From Carnobacterium_A antarcticum (GTDB lineage Bacteria; Bacillota; Bacilli; Lactobacillales; Carnobacteriaceae): 64,000 nt of DNA. A model generated the notes under the pieces. That model saw only the letters and a program-made list of their open reading frames with translations. It was not told where the DNA came from and searched no databases. Made by a program: the position numbers and the translations under genes. The stretch lies in assembly GCF_042658365.1 (NCBI RefSeq), contig NZ_JBHSQC010000008.1. One strand, 5' to 3'. Positions 33,682 to 42,906 of this stretch are shown piece by piece (positions within the stretch are counted from its first letter, which is position 1; each line of letters starts with the position of its first letter).

Positions 33682-33703
33682 TACATGTGTCAAGACACCT
33701 GTA
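33682..33703. promoter_or_regulatory. NiaR operator upstream of niaX
   Basis: A 22-base near-palindrome TACATGTGTC-AA-GACACCTGTA with one mismatch. It fits the known NiaR box type (ACA.GTGT..ACAC.TGT). It lies directly downstream of the -10 box, where a repressor would block transcription when niacin is plentiful. Confidence 0.85.
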
Positions 33704-33711
33704 TAAACCAT

Positions 33712-33739
33712 ATTATAATGCATTGAAAAGAGATGTCAA
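33712..33739 (-). promoter_or_regulatory. Consensus promoter of niaX
   Basis: TTGACA (complement of 33734-33739) and TATAAT (complement of 33712-33717), both perfect, spaced by 16 bases. The NiaR operator follows immediately. Confidence 0.85.
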
Positions 33740-33744
33740 GACAG

Positions 33745-34269
33745 CTAGTTATCTTGATATAAAATACCTAATTCATCCAGTTGTTGTTTGATCCGCATAA
33801 ATGTTTGTTTATCTTTACAAGCGATTGTGTGCAAGTGAACACCTGCTGTTAACTCTGATAATAAATTTGCATTTGTCTTATGAATGCTTTTTAAAAATAG
33901 ATCGGCATCGTGACGTGAAGCAATGTTTAATTGCCCCGTTAACTCACCATAAATAGGATGTTCGACAACGACATCAATCAGCTCTCCTCCATTATCCACC
34001 ACCGCATAAAGTTCATGCTGAGTTTCAGCAGCTGTATGTGCACAAGCAAGCTGCCCTAAATAGCGTTGTTCAGTTGTGGAGAGTTTATGCAGAACGTATC
34101 CTTTAGGCGTTGCTGTAATGGTCACTCCTGAAGCGCGGATCAACGCCACATCGCCTACAATAATTTGCCGGCTGACTTGTAATTGTTTTGCTAAAGCAGT
34201 CGCACTGACCGGAGTATTTTCTTTTTTTAAAATAGCCACGATTTCATTTCTTCTGTCTGATGGTTCCAT
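33745..34269 (-). CDS. niaR: Niacin-responsive transcriptional repressor NiaR
   Basis: Represses NAD synthesis and niacin uptake genes when nicotinic acid is present. The 174 residues comprise an N-terminal helix-turn-helix (about 5-60; VSATALAKQLQVSRQIIVGDVALIR) and a C-terminal 3H domain with conserved histidines (VVVEHPIYGEL, ASRHDADLF, GVHLHTI) that bind metal and ligand. ATG 34269 has GAGGGGA about 9 bases upstream; the TTG at 34278 is too close to that site. It lies upstream of niaX. Confidence 0.93.
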   Translation of the reverse strand: MEPSDRRNEIVAILKKENTPVSATALAKQLQVSRQIIVGDVALIRASGVTITATPKGYVLHKLSTTEQRYLGQLACAHTAAETQHELYAVVDNGGELIDVVVEHPIYGELTGQLNIASRHDADLFLKSIHKTNANLLSELTAGVHLHTIACKDKQTFMRIKQQLDELGILYQDN

Positions 34270-34338
34270 CTGATCCAATCCCCTCTTCCCAATTTTCGGT
34301 TTTTAGTACACTATTTTCAGTATACATAAAGTTGAACT

Positions 34339-34375
34339 AAAAAACCCAGCAGCTCCGATTTAAGAGCAGCTGGGT
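34339..34375 (-). terminator. Terminator downstream of the ABC-exporter region
   Basis: ACCCAGC.GCTC pairs with GAGC.GCTGGGT around a short loop, then TTTTTT on the minus strand. It separates the small membrane protein and ABC gene from niaR. Confidence 0.85.
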
Positions 34376-34421
34376 CGCTAGATGAAAAAGCATTATTCCA
34401 GTCGTTGAGCAAGCAAACTGT

Positions 34422-34574
34422 CTAGAAAGGAAAACGCTTAGCAGGCGATGCTTGCGTTCGTTTTAATTTTTCGGATCTTCGATTATGGATAAAAGAACGA
34501 ATAAAAAAGCTGTAAAAACTAAGCAGCATAGCACCATAAATAAGCGATCCGGCTAAAACGGTATACTTATCCAT
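34422..34574 (-). CDS. Small single-span membrane protein
   Basis: A 50-residue protein with one hydrophobic helix (VLAGSLIYGAMLLSFYSFFI) and a basic C-terminal tail. ATG 34574 has a strong GGAGGAG site five bases upstream, better than the upstream ATG at 34610. It lies 102 bases downstream of an ABC exporter and before a terminator. I do not know the family; it could be a membrane accessory peptide. Confidence 0.6.
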   Translation of the reverse strand: MDKYTVLAGSLIYGAMLLSFYSFFIRSFIHNRRSEKLKRTQASPAKRFPF

Positions 34575-34676
34575 CGAATCTCCTCCATCGTGTTGGTTTT
34601 TTGAAAACAACAGATCTATTTTAATAAGCTGATTATACTAAACAAACCCATGTAAAGCTATCTTTTTTAATTTTTT

Positions 34677-36392
34677 TTAATTTGCAAACTGTGCTTCATA
34701 TAAACGTCGATAAGCTCCATTTAAAGCCATTAATTCCTCATGACTTCCTTCTTCAGCAATTCCTGTTTCGTTTACGACAACAATGCGCGTAGCGTGTTTA
34801 ATAGTGGCTAGACGGTGAGCAATGATCAAAGTCGTTCGTCCTTCTGCTAAAGAATTTAAAGACTCTTGAATCCCTAGTTCTGTTTCGGTGTCCAAAGCAG
34901 AGGTAGCTTCATCTAAAATTAAAATAGGAGGATTTTTTAAAAACATACGCGCAATAGATAACCGTTGTTTCTGCCCACCTGATAATTTTACTCCGCGTTC
35001 CCCGATAACAGTATCTAGGCCCTGCGGCATATTTTCAATTACTTGATCTAAATGTGCCAGCCGTGCAGCTGCATTAATTTCTGTTTCGCTTGCGTCTAAT
35101 TTGCCATAACTGATATTTTCGCGGATACTGCCTGGAAATAAAAAAACATCTTGTTGAACAACACCAATTTGTCTTCTCAAAGACTCCATGGTAACATCAC
35201 GGATATCTGTTCCGTCAATGGTGATTTCTCCTTGGTTGATTTCATAAAAGCGCGGCAATAAGTTGCAAAGTGTGGTTTTTCCGGCTCCGCTTGGTCCGAC
35301 AAAAGCAACGGTTTCCCCTGCTTTAATAGACAAGCTGACATTGTCTAGTACCTTTTTAGAATCTTCATACCAAAAAGAAACGTGTTGGTAATGGATATCT
35401 CCCTTTACCGTCTGCAGCTCTTTAGCATCAGGTTTATTTTGAATAGCGGGCTTTTTGTCCAATTCTTCAGTAAAGCGGTTGAAGCCTGCAATTCCTTTTG
35501 GATAGCTTTCAATCATCGTATTCACTTTCTCGATAGGACGCACAAAAATATTAGCCAATAGAATAAACCCAACAAAATCTCCATACGTTATTTCTCCGCG
35601 AATGGTATAAAATGCACCAAAGAATAAAGCAAACAAATTAATCAAACGAATTAAAAAGTAATTATAAGAAGAACTGATTCCCATCATCTTATAGAACAAA
35701 ATTTTTGAACTGCGATAAGCTTGATTCAGTTTTTCGAAACGTCCAGCTTCATACTCTTCGTTAGCAAAAGCTTGGACTTCACGAATTCCGCTGACTGAAG
35801 CTTCAATTCCTGCGTTGAATTCTCCAAGGTTCTGGTAAATTATTGTATTTACTTGGGTCATTCTTTTATTGAAAAATACCAATGCAATCGTAATGAAAGG
35901 AATCATGATAAAGGTAGCAATCGCTAATTTGACATGAATCGTCAACATCAATATAAAAGCACCGGTCAAGGTGATAAGAGTAATAAAAATATCTTCCGGT
36001 CCGTGGTGGGCCACCTCAGAAATCTCAAATAAATCAGTGGTTAAACGAGCCATCAGTTTACCGGTTTTTTTATTATCATAGTAACTGAATGGCTGTCCTT
36101 GTAGATGAGCATACAGCTCTCGACGCATATCTGTTTCAATATTGACTCCCAATTTATGCCCAAAAAATACGACAACATATTGTAACGCTGTGTTGATCAC
36201 ATAAAAGAATAATAGCGAAAGCGATGCAGTGACGATCAAGGCCCAGTTTTCTGAAGGCAATAAATCATCAATTACGCGGTTAACGACGATCGGAAAAGCT
36301 AATTCTAAAACCGCAGCTAAAACAGCACATGAAAAATCAATTAAAAATAATTTTTTATAAGGACGGTAATAACTAAAAAAACGTTTTAACAT
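34677..36392 (-). CDS. ABC exporter, fused membrane and ATPase domains
   Basis: A 571-residue half-transporter that would work as a homo- or heterodimer in the membrane. Six transmembrane helices (about 1-310) precede the nucleotide-binding domain: Walker A GPSGAGKTT (about 370-378), Q loop, signature LSGGQKQR, Walker B ILILDEATSALD and switch histidine IIAHR. It resembles the multidrug/lipid exporters of the MsbA/Sav1866 type, but the substrate cannot be told. No partner ABC gene lies next to it. Confidence 0.92.
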   Translation of the reverse strand: MLKRFFSYYRPYKKLFLIDFSCAVLAAVLELAFPIVVNRVIDDLLPSENWALIVTASLSLLFFYVINTALQYVVVFFGHKLGVNIETDMRRELYAHLQGQPFSYYDNKKTGKLMARLTTDLFEISEVAHHGPEDIFITLITLTGAFILMLTIHVKLAIATFIMIPFITIALVFFNKRMTQVNTIIYQNLGEFNAGIEASVSGIREVQAFANEEYEAGRFEKLNQAYRSSKILFYKMMGISSSYNYFLIRLINLFALFFGAFYTIRGEITYGDFVGFILLANIFVRPIEKVNTMIESYPKGIAGFNRFTEELDKKPAIQNKPDAKELQTVKGDIHYQHVSFWYEDSKKVLDNVSLSIKAGETVAFVGPSGAGKTTLCNLLPRFYEINQGEITIDGTDIRDVTMESLRRQIGVVQQDVFLFPGSIRENISYGKLDASETEINAAARLAHLDQVIENMPQGLDTVIGERGVKLSGGQKQRLSIARMFLKNPPILILDEATSALDTETELGIQESLNSLAEGRTTLIIAHRLATIKHATRIVVVNETGIAEEGSHEELMALNGAYRRLYEAQFAN

Positions 36393-36486
36393 AAAATCCC
36401 CCTTTATACTTTATTCTATTCATTATATGCAATCAGCAGCTCAAAAGAAAGGCTAAATCTCTTTCCCTTTAACTGTTCTGCTGGTT

Positions 36487-36888
36487 TTAAAGAGGTTCAA
36501 TCTTTTTTACATTCTTTTTCTCTGCTTTATCGATCCCTTTAGAAGCGAGAAACTCGAGCAAGACGACCACTTGGTTGTGCTCAACATCTTTGGCAGCGTA
36601 AACCAACGTGACGTTTCCTTTTTTCAACTGTTTTCTGATCGTTTCAACAAACTCATCGCTGTTATGGTTTTCTTTTAACTCTGCTAAATAATCTTTTTTG
36701 AATTGATCGAATTTTTTAGGATCGTGATTAAAAGCTTTACGCAGCTCCGTTGAAGGTGCAATTTCTTTCTCCCACTCATCCAAGTTGGCTTTTTCTTTTG
36801 ATAGGCCTCGTGGCCAAATGCGATCCACTAAAATACGATAATGATCAGCTTTTTCTGCTTCTTCGTACACACGCTTCATTCTTAACAT
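36487..36888 (-). CDS. DUF488 family protein
   Basis: A 133-residue soluble protein. The family signature YRILVDRIWPRGLSKEKA (about 19-36) and NHDPKKF are clear. DUF488 proteins are of unknown function; some copies are linked to stress or metal genes. ATG 36888 has GGAGGG seven bases upstream. Alone between the ABC exporter and the glyS terminator. Confidence 0.88.
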   Translation of the reverse strand: MLRMKRVYEEAEKADHYRILVDRIWPRGLSKEKANLDEWEKEIAPSTELRKAFNHDPKKFDQFKKDYLAELKENHNSDEFVETIRKQLKKGNVTLVYAAKDVEHNQVVVLLEFLASKGIDKAEKKNVKKIEPL

Positions 36889-36927
36889 AACTATTCCCTC
36901 CGCTCGTTTTGATTTTTTTAGGAAAGC

Positions 36928-36963
36928 AAAAACTCCACTAAGGAAAGCATATCCTTAGTGGAG
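36928..36963 (-). terminator. Terminator of glyQS
   Basis: CTCCACTAAGGA at 36933-36944 pairs perfectly with TCCTTAGTGGAG at 36952-36963; TTTTTG follows on the minus strand. Confidence 0.92.
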
Positions 36964-36984
36964 CAAAAAGTAAAAGATTCAGTT

Positions 36985-39069
36985 CTACTTAACGATCAAT
37001 TGATCAACACTTGCAAAAGAAAGCGTCAGTTGAGCGATTTTCATCAATAAAGCCAACCGGTTATTTCGAATTCTTTCATCATCTGCCATAACCATATTTT
37101 CATCAAAGAAAGCATCTATTGCGGGATGCAAGCTTTCCAATGCTTGATACTTGCTTTCCATATCTAGTTGATGGAAGTCCGTTTCTATTTTTGCCACACG
37201 CTCAGACAATTCTTTTTCCGAATGGGTTTCAAACAAGGTTTCATCGACTCTTGGAACGGTTCCTTCAATCAATTCTTTGCCTTTTTTAGCTAGATTCAAT
37301 ACCCGTGTCAATGACTCGATTGTTGGTTTGAATTGAGTATCTTGAAGATGTTGCTCTAAAATACGTCCCACTTTGACCATTTCGATCAAGTCTTCTTGAT
37401 TGGATTGCAAAGCAGCATCAATAACATCATGACGAATTTTTTCATTGAGCAGCAATTGGCGGATTCTTGCTTTCACAAAATCAAGTACCTCTTTACCGCT
37501 TTGTTCATACCCTTGGAGTAATTCTTTAGAAGTGGTTCGTAAACTAGTGGCCATGTCTCTTCTAAGCGTATTGAGTGGGAAGAACCATCCTTGGGCTTCA
37601 ACAATACGGACAATACCAAACGTTTGGCGCCTTAAAGCATACGGGTCATTAGAACCGGTCGGAATTTTTCCGACTGCAAAGAAAGACATGACACTATCTA
37701 ATTTGTCCGCAATGGCTAATACTGCACCAACAGCGGAAGTAGGCAACTCGCCTTCACTCGAAATTGGCATGTAGTGTTCACGAATGGCTTTTGCTACTGC
37801 AGGCGATTCTCCTTGTAACAAAGCATACTTCTCACCCATGATACCTTGCAGTTCTGGGAATTCACCTACAACGTTCGTTACCAAATCAAATTTATAAATT
37901 TCTGCTGCCCGGTTTAAATCAGCTGTTTCTTCATCGGTTAAACCTACTTTTTGGCCAATAATTTGAGCAAATGAACGAACACGCTGCATTTTGTCATAAA
38001 CAGACCCTATTTTTTCATGAAAAGTAACTTGAGTTAAACGTTCAACACATTCTTGAATGCTCAACTTCTTATCTTCTTCAAAAAAGAAATTAGCGTCATC
38101 TAACCGAGCAGTTAAAACTTTTTCATTTCCTTTTGCAACATTCTCAATGTAGTTCGCATTGCCGTTCCGTACGGAAATAAAATAAGGCAGCAATGTACCA
38201 GCCTGGTCCGAAACATCAACATAGCGTTGGTGATCCCGCATGGAAGTGATCAGCACTTCTTCTGGAAGTTTTAGATACTCAGGATTGAACTTGCCGTAAA
38301 AAGCTGTAGGGTATTCAACTAAGTTGATGATTTCTTCTAATAAATCAGGGACAATAGTGACTTTCCATTGGTTTTCTTTTGCAATAGTTTCAATTTGAGA
38401 AACAATCAGCTGCTGGCGTTTAAAGCTGTCAGCAATCACGAATTCTTTTTCTAAATTGGCTTCATAGTCCAGAGCGGTTGCAAAAGTTGTTTCTTTTCCT
38501 AAAAAGCGGTGTCCACGGCTCGTATTAGAAGTTTCAATATCCAATAAACGGAATGGGATAACTTCTTCGTCTAACATAGCTGTGATCCAATGAATCGGAC
38601 GAATGTATTTGAAATGATAGTTAGCCCAGTTCATGCTAACTGGAAAAGTCATTGAGGTAATCACTTCGTGTAATTTAGATAAAATATCTTTAGCTGCTTT
38701 CCCAGCAATAAATTTGTCTACATGAACGTATTCGATCCCTTTTAGTTCTTTAAAATAGATATCCTCGACAGTCATTCCTTGTCCTCTAGCAAATCCTATA
38801 GCAGCCTTGCTCCAGTTTCCCTCAGCATCTAAAGCTATTTTTTTTGCTGGACCTTTAGCAGACTCTTGGATATCTGTTTGTTTTTCAGCAAGATCTTTAA
38901 CAATGACAGCTAGTCTTCTAGGTGTTGAGAAAGATAAAACTTCGCCGTAAGTTAAGCGGTGGTCGCTTAAAAACCGTTTTATTTTTTGAGTAAGTTGTTG
39001 ACTAGCCGGTGTCACAACATGTGCTGGCATTTCTTCTAGTCCAATTTCTAATAATAAATTTTTCGTCAT
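36985..39069 (-). CDS. glyS: Glycyl-tRNA synthetase beta subunit
   Basis: The large subunit of the bacterial alpha2-beta2 glycyl-tRNA synthetase; it binds tRNA. The 694 residues start LLLEIGLEEMPAHVVTPA and end in an anticodon-binding-like helical domain, as usual for the family. A GAGGAGGT site lies before ATG and only one base separates it from the stop of glyQ. Expression is set by the glycine T-box upstream of glyQ. Confidence 0.97.
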   Translation of the reverse strand: MTKNLLLEIGLEEMPAHVVTPASQQLTQKIKRFLSDHRLTYGEVLSFSTPRRLAVIVKDLAEKQTDIQESAKGPAKKIALDAEGNWSKAAIGFARGQGMTVEDIYFKELKGIEYVHVDKFIAGKAAKDILSKLHEVITSMTFPVSMNWANYHFKYIRPIHWITAMLDEEVIPFRLLDIETSNTSRGHRFLGKETTFATALDYEANLEKEFVIADSFKRQQLIVSQIETIAKENQWKVTIVPDLLEEIINLVEYPTAFYGKFNPEYLKLPEEVLITSMRDHQRYVDVSDQAGTLLPYFISVRNGNANYIENVAKGNEKVLTARLDDANFFFEEDKKLSIQECVERLTQVTFHEKIGSVYDKMQRVRSFAQIIGQKVGLTDEETADLNRAAEIYKFDLVTNVVGEFPELQGIMGEKYALLQGESPAVAKAIREHYMPISSEGELPTSAVGAVLAIADKLDSVMSFFAVGKIPTGSNDPYALRRQTFGIVRIVEAQGWFFPLNTLRRDMATSLRTTSKELLQGYEQSGKEVLDFVKARIRQLLLNEKIRHDVIDAALQSNQEDLIEMVKVGRILEQHLQDTQFKPTIESLTRVLNLAKKGKELIEGTVPRVDETLFETHSEKELSERVAKIETDFHQLDMESKYQALESLHPAIDAFFDENMVMADDERIRNNRLALLMKIAQLTLSFASVDQLIVK

Positions 39070-39070
39070 C

Positions 39071-39982
39071 TTACTTTACCTCCTCAGTTGTAGCCTGGTT
39101 ATCTCGAAGCAAAGGAAAACCAAGTTTTTCACGTTCTGCTACAAAAGCACGGGCAATAGCGCGTGCCATCTTACGAATGCGGGCTAGGTAACCAGCTCGT
39201 TCCGTTACAGAAACGGCTCCTCTAGCATCAAGCAAGTTAAACGTATGGCTGCATTTTAATACGTAATCATATGCTGGATGTACCAAGCCTGCTTCAATCT
39301 GGATCGTCGCTTCTTTTTCGTATTCATCAAATAACATCAACAGCATTTCTTGATTGCTGTTTTCAAAAGCATAGGTTGAATGTTCGTACTCAGGTTGAAT
39401 GAAAATTTCTCCATATTTTACACCTTTCGTCCATTCGATATCGTATACACTGTCTACTTCTTGGATATAAGAAGCCAAACGTTCTAAACCATACGTAATT
39501 TCGCTGGTTACAGGATAACAATCTAGTCCTCCGACTTGCTGGAAGTAAGTGAACTGTGTAATTTCCATTCCATCTAACCAAACTTCCCAACCTAAACCAG
39601 CACAACCCATTGAAGGATTTTCCCAGTTGTCTTCAACAAAACGAATATCATGTTTTAATGGATCAATTCCTAATAAAACCAAGCTTTCTAAGTAAAGTTC
39701 TTGAATATTTTCAGGTGAAGGTTTCATGACAACTTGAAATTGGTGGTGTTGAAATAAACGATTAGGGTTTTCGCCGTAACGGCCATCAGCTGGACGTCTG
39801 GATGGTTCTACATATGCTGCATTCCATGGTTCTGGCCCAATGGCTCTTAAAAAAGTATAAGGACTCATGGTGCCGGCGCCTTTTTCCGTGTCATAAGATT
39901 GCATTAATAAACAACCTTTATCAGACCAATAATTTTGCAATGTTAAAATGATTTCTTGAAAAGTTAATTTTTCTTGATTCAT
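39071..39982 (-). CDS. glyQ: Glycyl-tRNA synthetase alpha subunit
   Basis: The catalytic subunit that activates glycine. The 303 residues match the family almost invariantly (YWSDKGCLLMQSYDTEKGAG, RPADGRYGENPNR, GLGWEVWLDGMEITQFTYFQ). ATG 39982 is preferred, with AAAGGAG eight bases upstream; the GTG at 39991 overlaps that site. Confidence 0.97.
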   Translation of the reverse strand: MNQEKLTFQEIILTLQNYWSDKGCLLMQSYDTEKGAGTMSPYTFLRAIGPEPWNAAYVEPSRRPADGRYGENPNRLFQHHQFQVVMKPSPENIQELYLESLVLLGIDPLKHDIRFVEDNWENPSMGCAGLGWEVWLDGMEITQFTYFQQVGGLDCYPVTSEITYGLERLASYIQEVDSVYDIEWTKGVKYGEIFIQPEYEHSTYAFENSNQEMLLMLFDEYEKEATIQIEAGLVHPAYDYVLKCSHTFNLLDARGAVSVTERAGYLARIRKMARAIARAFVAEREKLGFPLLRDNQATTEEVK

Positions 39983-40029
39983 CTCACTCACTCCTTTAGT
40001 TTTTATGCCTTTTTAAGTTAAAATAAACA

Positions 40030-40245
40030 AAAAAGTCCCTATGCTGACGTTTAGATCAGCATAGGGACGATTTATCATCGCGGTTCCACCCTAATTCTAG
40101 CTTCGTTAAAAACTAGCATCTTTGTTGGACAGCTCAAGAATGCCTTTCAAAATCTCTTCTATCTTTGGCTCACACTATCCCAAATTCGCTGAATTAGATT
40201 ACGAGAAATCTACTTTTATTTCTTTCAACACTGTTTATTTAATTA
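40030..40245 (-). promoter_or_regulatory. Glycine T-box riboswitch of glyQS
   Basis: Uncharged tRNA-Gly pairs with this leader and prevents termination. On the minus strand the stem I region carries GGGATAGTGTGAGCC and a specifier GGC (Gly; complement of 40142-40144) in GAAAGGCATTC. The T-box sequence AGGGTGGAACCGCG follows (complement of 40079-40092), then the terminator with arms GTCCCTATGCTGA and its complement and a T run at 40030-40068. A promoter (TTGACA, 18 bases, TATGAT) lies just upstream near 40237-40268. Confidence 0.93.
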
Positions 40246-40297
40246 AACTCATCATATCCTTTGAAGGAAGCACTTGTCAATCTTTTTTTAAAGCCAT

Positions 40298-41092
40298 TCA
40301 GTCAGTTTCGGGAGGATCCGTGCGTTTTTCGGTAAGCATGTTTCCCCATGTGTGCATTTGATCAATAAATCGTTTGCTTTTTAATTTTATCCCAACCGAT
40401 TCATCGTAAATCATATCCAAAACCGTCCGAATCTCACGTTTTGTTTCATCTTTTACATTAATGGTCCCTAATTTATCCATTGACACAACCGAAAAGAGCC
40501 TTAGGAAGTAAATAGCTCTTTGACTGGCGTGATAGCGGTGCTGATCTAACCCCCAATGTTCGCGGCAAAGCAATCCGCCGTAACTGCCTGAATAATCAAA
40601 AGGCCCTGTTGTATTGCCGCAGATACGACAGCCCCGCCATTCAGGAGCCACACCAAAATAAGGTAGCACTTGAACTTCAAAAATATTTACTAAAATTTCG
40701 GGATCGGTACCTTCGTCAATTTCAAACAGCAGTTGTTTGATCTTATGAAAGAGTGTTGGATCTGGTCGACCATCTTCAAGAGCAGCATCCGCTAAACTTA
40801 AGATATAGGTTGCATAAGCATTTAAAAAGATATCCGTGTGCAAATGATTTAAATGAACCAAGTCTTTAGCATCGCGGATAAAACAAAGTCCTTCGTCTTT
40901 GATATCGGCAATATAGGTAGCGGTAGTGAAGGGTAAAACAGCTGCTTTTAACTTGCTGTTAGCCTTTCTGGTTCCTTTAATGAAAAACATGCGTTTGCCA
41001 TAGCGTTCTGTAAAAATTTTGACTAAACGATCATTTTCCCGGTAATTGCGTGCAGAAATGACGATACCTTCTGTATCTTGTAACTCAGCCAC
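40298..41092 (-). CDS. recO: DNA repair protein RecO
   Basis: Loads recombinase on SSB-coated single-stranded DNA with RecR. The 264 residues show an N-terminal OB fold (TEGIVISARNYRENDRLVKIFTERYG) and a zinc-binding region (CRICG...CREHWG, about 170-190). GTG 41092 is preferred over the open-frame ATG 41143, since AAGGAGG lies just upstream and family proteins begin near this point. Confidence 0.94.
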   Translation of the reverse strand: MAELQDTEGIVISARNYRENDRLVKIFTERYGKRMFFIKGTRKANSKLKAAVLPFTTATYIADIKDEGLCFIRDAKDLVHLNHLHTDIFLNAYATYILSLADAALEDGRPDPTLFHKIKQLLFEIDEGTDPEILVNIFEVQVLPYFGVAPEWRGCRICGNTTGPFDYSGSYGGLLCREHWGLDQHRYHASQRAIYFLRLFSVVSMDKLGTINVKDETKREIRTVLDMIYDESVGIKLKSKRFIDQMHTWGNMLTEKRTDPPETD

Positions 41093-41177
41093 TCCTAGAC
41101 CTCCTTTCATTAAAAAACAGGATAGAAAAGAAAACCTCACCAAAGTGAGATTTTCTTAGTTCAATACATCCGGTTGA

Positions 41178-42086
41178 TCAATAATCGTCTTTGCGGTAAC
41201 CAAAATCTTGTAAATTGGTTTGACGGTCACGCCAGTCTTTTTGTACTTTGACCCAAAGATCTAAATAGATTTTGTCTCCTAAAAGAACTTCGATATCGCG
41301 ACGAGCACGGATTCCAATGTCTTTTAACATCTTCCCGCCTTTTCCAATGATGATGCCCTTTTGGCTCGAACGCTCAACAATAATGGCTGCATGAACTTGG
41401 ACTTTACCCAGTTCATTTCGTTGCATACTTTCTACAACAACAGCAACTGAATGCGGCACTTCTTCCCGAGTCAATTGCAAAACTTTTTCGCGAATCAATT
41501 CTGAGACAATAAAATACTCAGGGTGATCCGTTACTTGATCTTCAGGATAAAATTGCGGTCCTTCAGGCAAATAATTTGTAACTTCTGAAAGCAACGTGTC
41601 AATGTTATTTCCTTCAGTAGCGGAGATTGGTACGATTTGTGCAAAATCCATTTGAGTTCTATAATCGTCAATAATTTCAAGCAACTTATCAGGATGGATC
41701 TCATCAATTTTATTAATAAGCAAGAATACTGGAGTATGAACGTCTTTTAACTTGTCAATAATAAAATTGTCTCCTGGACCACGTTTCTCAGCCGCATTTA
41801 CCATGAAAAGAATGGTATCGACCCCTTTAAAACTGCTTAATGCTGATTCCACCATGAAGTCGCCTAAACGGTGTTTTGGTTTATGAATTCCTGGTGTATC
41901 TATAAAAATAATTTGTGAATCTTCTGTGGTATAGATTCCTTGAATTTTATTACGAGTTGTTTGAGCTTTATCGCTCATAATCGCAATTTTTTGGCCGACG
42001 ATCCGGTTTAATAACGTTGATTTCCCGACATTTGGACGCCCGACAATCGAGACGAAGCCCGATTTGTGTTCAATTGTATTTTTCAT
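41178..42086 (-). CDS. era: GTPase Era
   Basis: An essential GTPase that binds 16S rRNA near the 3' end and aids 30S assembly. The 302 residues have the G domain (GRPNVGKSTLLN about 16-27, DTPGIHKP, NKID) and a C-terminal KH domain (IIGKGGKMLKDIG). Its ATG overlaps the stop of cdd. Confidence 0.98.
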   Translation of the reverse strand: MKNTIEHKSGFVSIVGRPNVGKSTLLNRIVGQKIAIMSDKAQTTRNKIQGIYTTEDSQIIFIDTPGIHKPKHRLGDFMVESALSSFKGVDTILFMVNAAEKRGPGDNFIIDKLKDVHTPVFLLINKIDEIHPDKLLEIIDDYRTQMDFAQIVPISATEGNNIDTLLSEVTNYLPEGPQFYPEDQVTDHPEYFIVSELIREKVLQLTREEVPHSVAVVVESMQRNELGKVQVHAAIIVERSSQKGIIIGKGGKMLKDIGIRARRDIEVLLGDKIYLDLWVKVQKDWRDRQTNLQDFGYRKDDY

Positions 42087-42496
42087 TAATTCATATCCTC
42101 CGATCGAAACGCTCCCGGTAAAAGTTCTTTAACAGTAGTTTCGAATTTATCGCCTTTTGTATTGGTCAACAATACAGGCATATCTGGCTCAAAAAATTCT
42201 ACCATAACTTGACGGCAAGCGCCACAAGGAGAAATAGGATCTTCCGTTCCGCCTGTAACCACTAAATAATCAAATTGTTTCTTTCCTTCAGAGACAGCTT
42301 TGAAAATAGCCGTTCTTTCGGCACAATTAGAAAGTCCAAATGAAGCATTCTCAATGTTGCATCCGTTATAAATTTCTCCATCACTCGTTAACAGTGATGC
42401 CCCAACTGGAAAATGAGAATAAGGTACATAAGCTTTTTCCAACATTTTTGTAGCACCGTCAATCAGTTTTTCTGTCATAACTTGGTTTAGTTTCAT
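42086..42496 (-). CDS. cdd: Cytidine deaminase
   Basis: Deaminates cytidine and deoxycytidine for pyrimidine salvage, which may matter here given the doubtful start of the de novo pathway. The 136 residues hold the zinc site: CNIENASFGLSNCAERTA with catalytic glutamate, and PCGACRQV. ATG 42496 has AAGGAG nine bases upstream; the frame is open to 42529. Confidence 0.95.
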   Translation of the reverse strand: MKLNQVMTEKLIDGATKMLEKAYVPYSHFPVGASLLTSDGEIYNGCNIENASFGLSNCAERTAIFKAVSEGKKQFDYLVVTGGTEDPISPCGACRQVMVEFFEPDMPVLLTNTKGDKFETTVKELLPGAFRSEDMN

Positions 42497-42510
42497 ATTT
42501 TCATTCTCCT

Positions 42511-42906
42511 TTAGAATAGTAGTTTCCAAATCTTCGGCAATAACACAATTAAAGCTACGATAACCGCAAAACCTGCAGTTATCAAAACCGCAGCTGCGGC
42601 CATATCTTTTGCTTTCTTCGCAAGCGGGTGGAAATGGTTATCCGTAATAAGATCGACCACATTTTCAATGATCGTATTCAATACTTCTATAACCAATACC
42701 AAAAAAATGCTTAAAATCATCCACAGCCATTCTGATGGTTGCAAATGAAGAAAAAGGCAAGCGATCAAAACAAACGTTCCTAAAAAAACATGAGTTCGCA
42801 TATTGCGCTCTTCTTGAAAGACTGTTTGAACACCTTTAAAAGCATATTTAAAAGAGTCGATAAACCGTGAGTTTTTCCAATTCTGCTTATTATCTTTCAA
42901 GTCCAT
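42511..42906 (-). CDS. dgkA: Diacylglycerol/undecaprenol kinase family protein
   Basis: An integral membrane lipid kinase; the Gram-positive enzyme mainly phosphorylates undecaprenol. The 131 residues show the family motif VLVIEVLNTIIENVVDLITD and three hydrophobic helices. ATG 42906 starts inside the end of ybeY (overlap 17 bases); the open frame to 42978 has no support. Length is normal for the family from this start. Confidence 0.92.
   Translation of the reverse strand: MDLKDNKQNWKNSRFIDSFKYAFKGVQTVFQEERNMRTHVFLGTFVLIACLFLHLQPSEWLWMILSIFLVLVIEVLNTIIENVVDLITDNHFHPLAKKAKDMAAAAVLITAGFAVIVALIVLLPKIWKLLF

Noticed and set aside
33655..33723. N-terminal extension of niaX
   Set aside because: The extension would be translated from the promoter and NiaR operator; ATG 33654 has the binding site.
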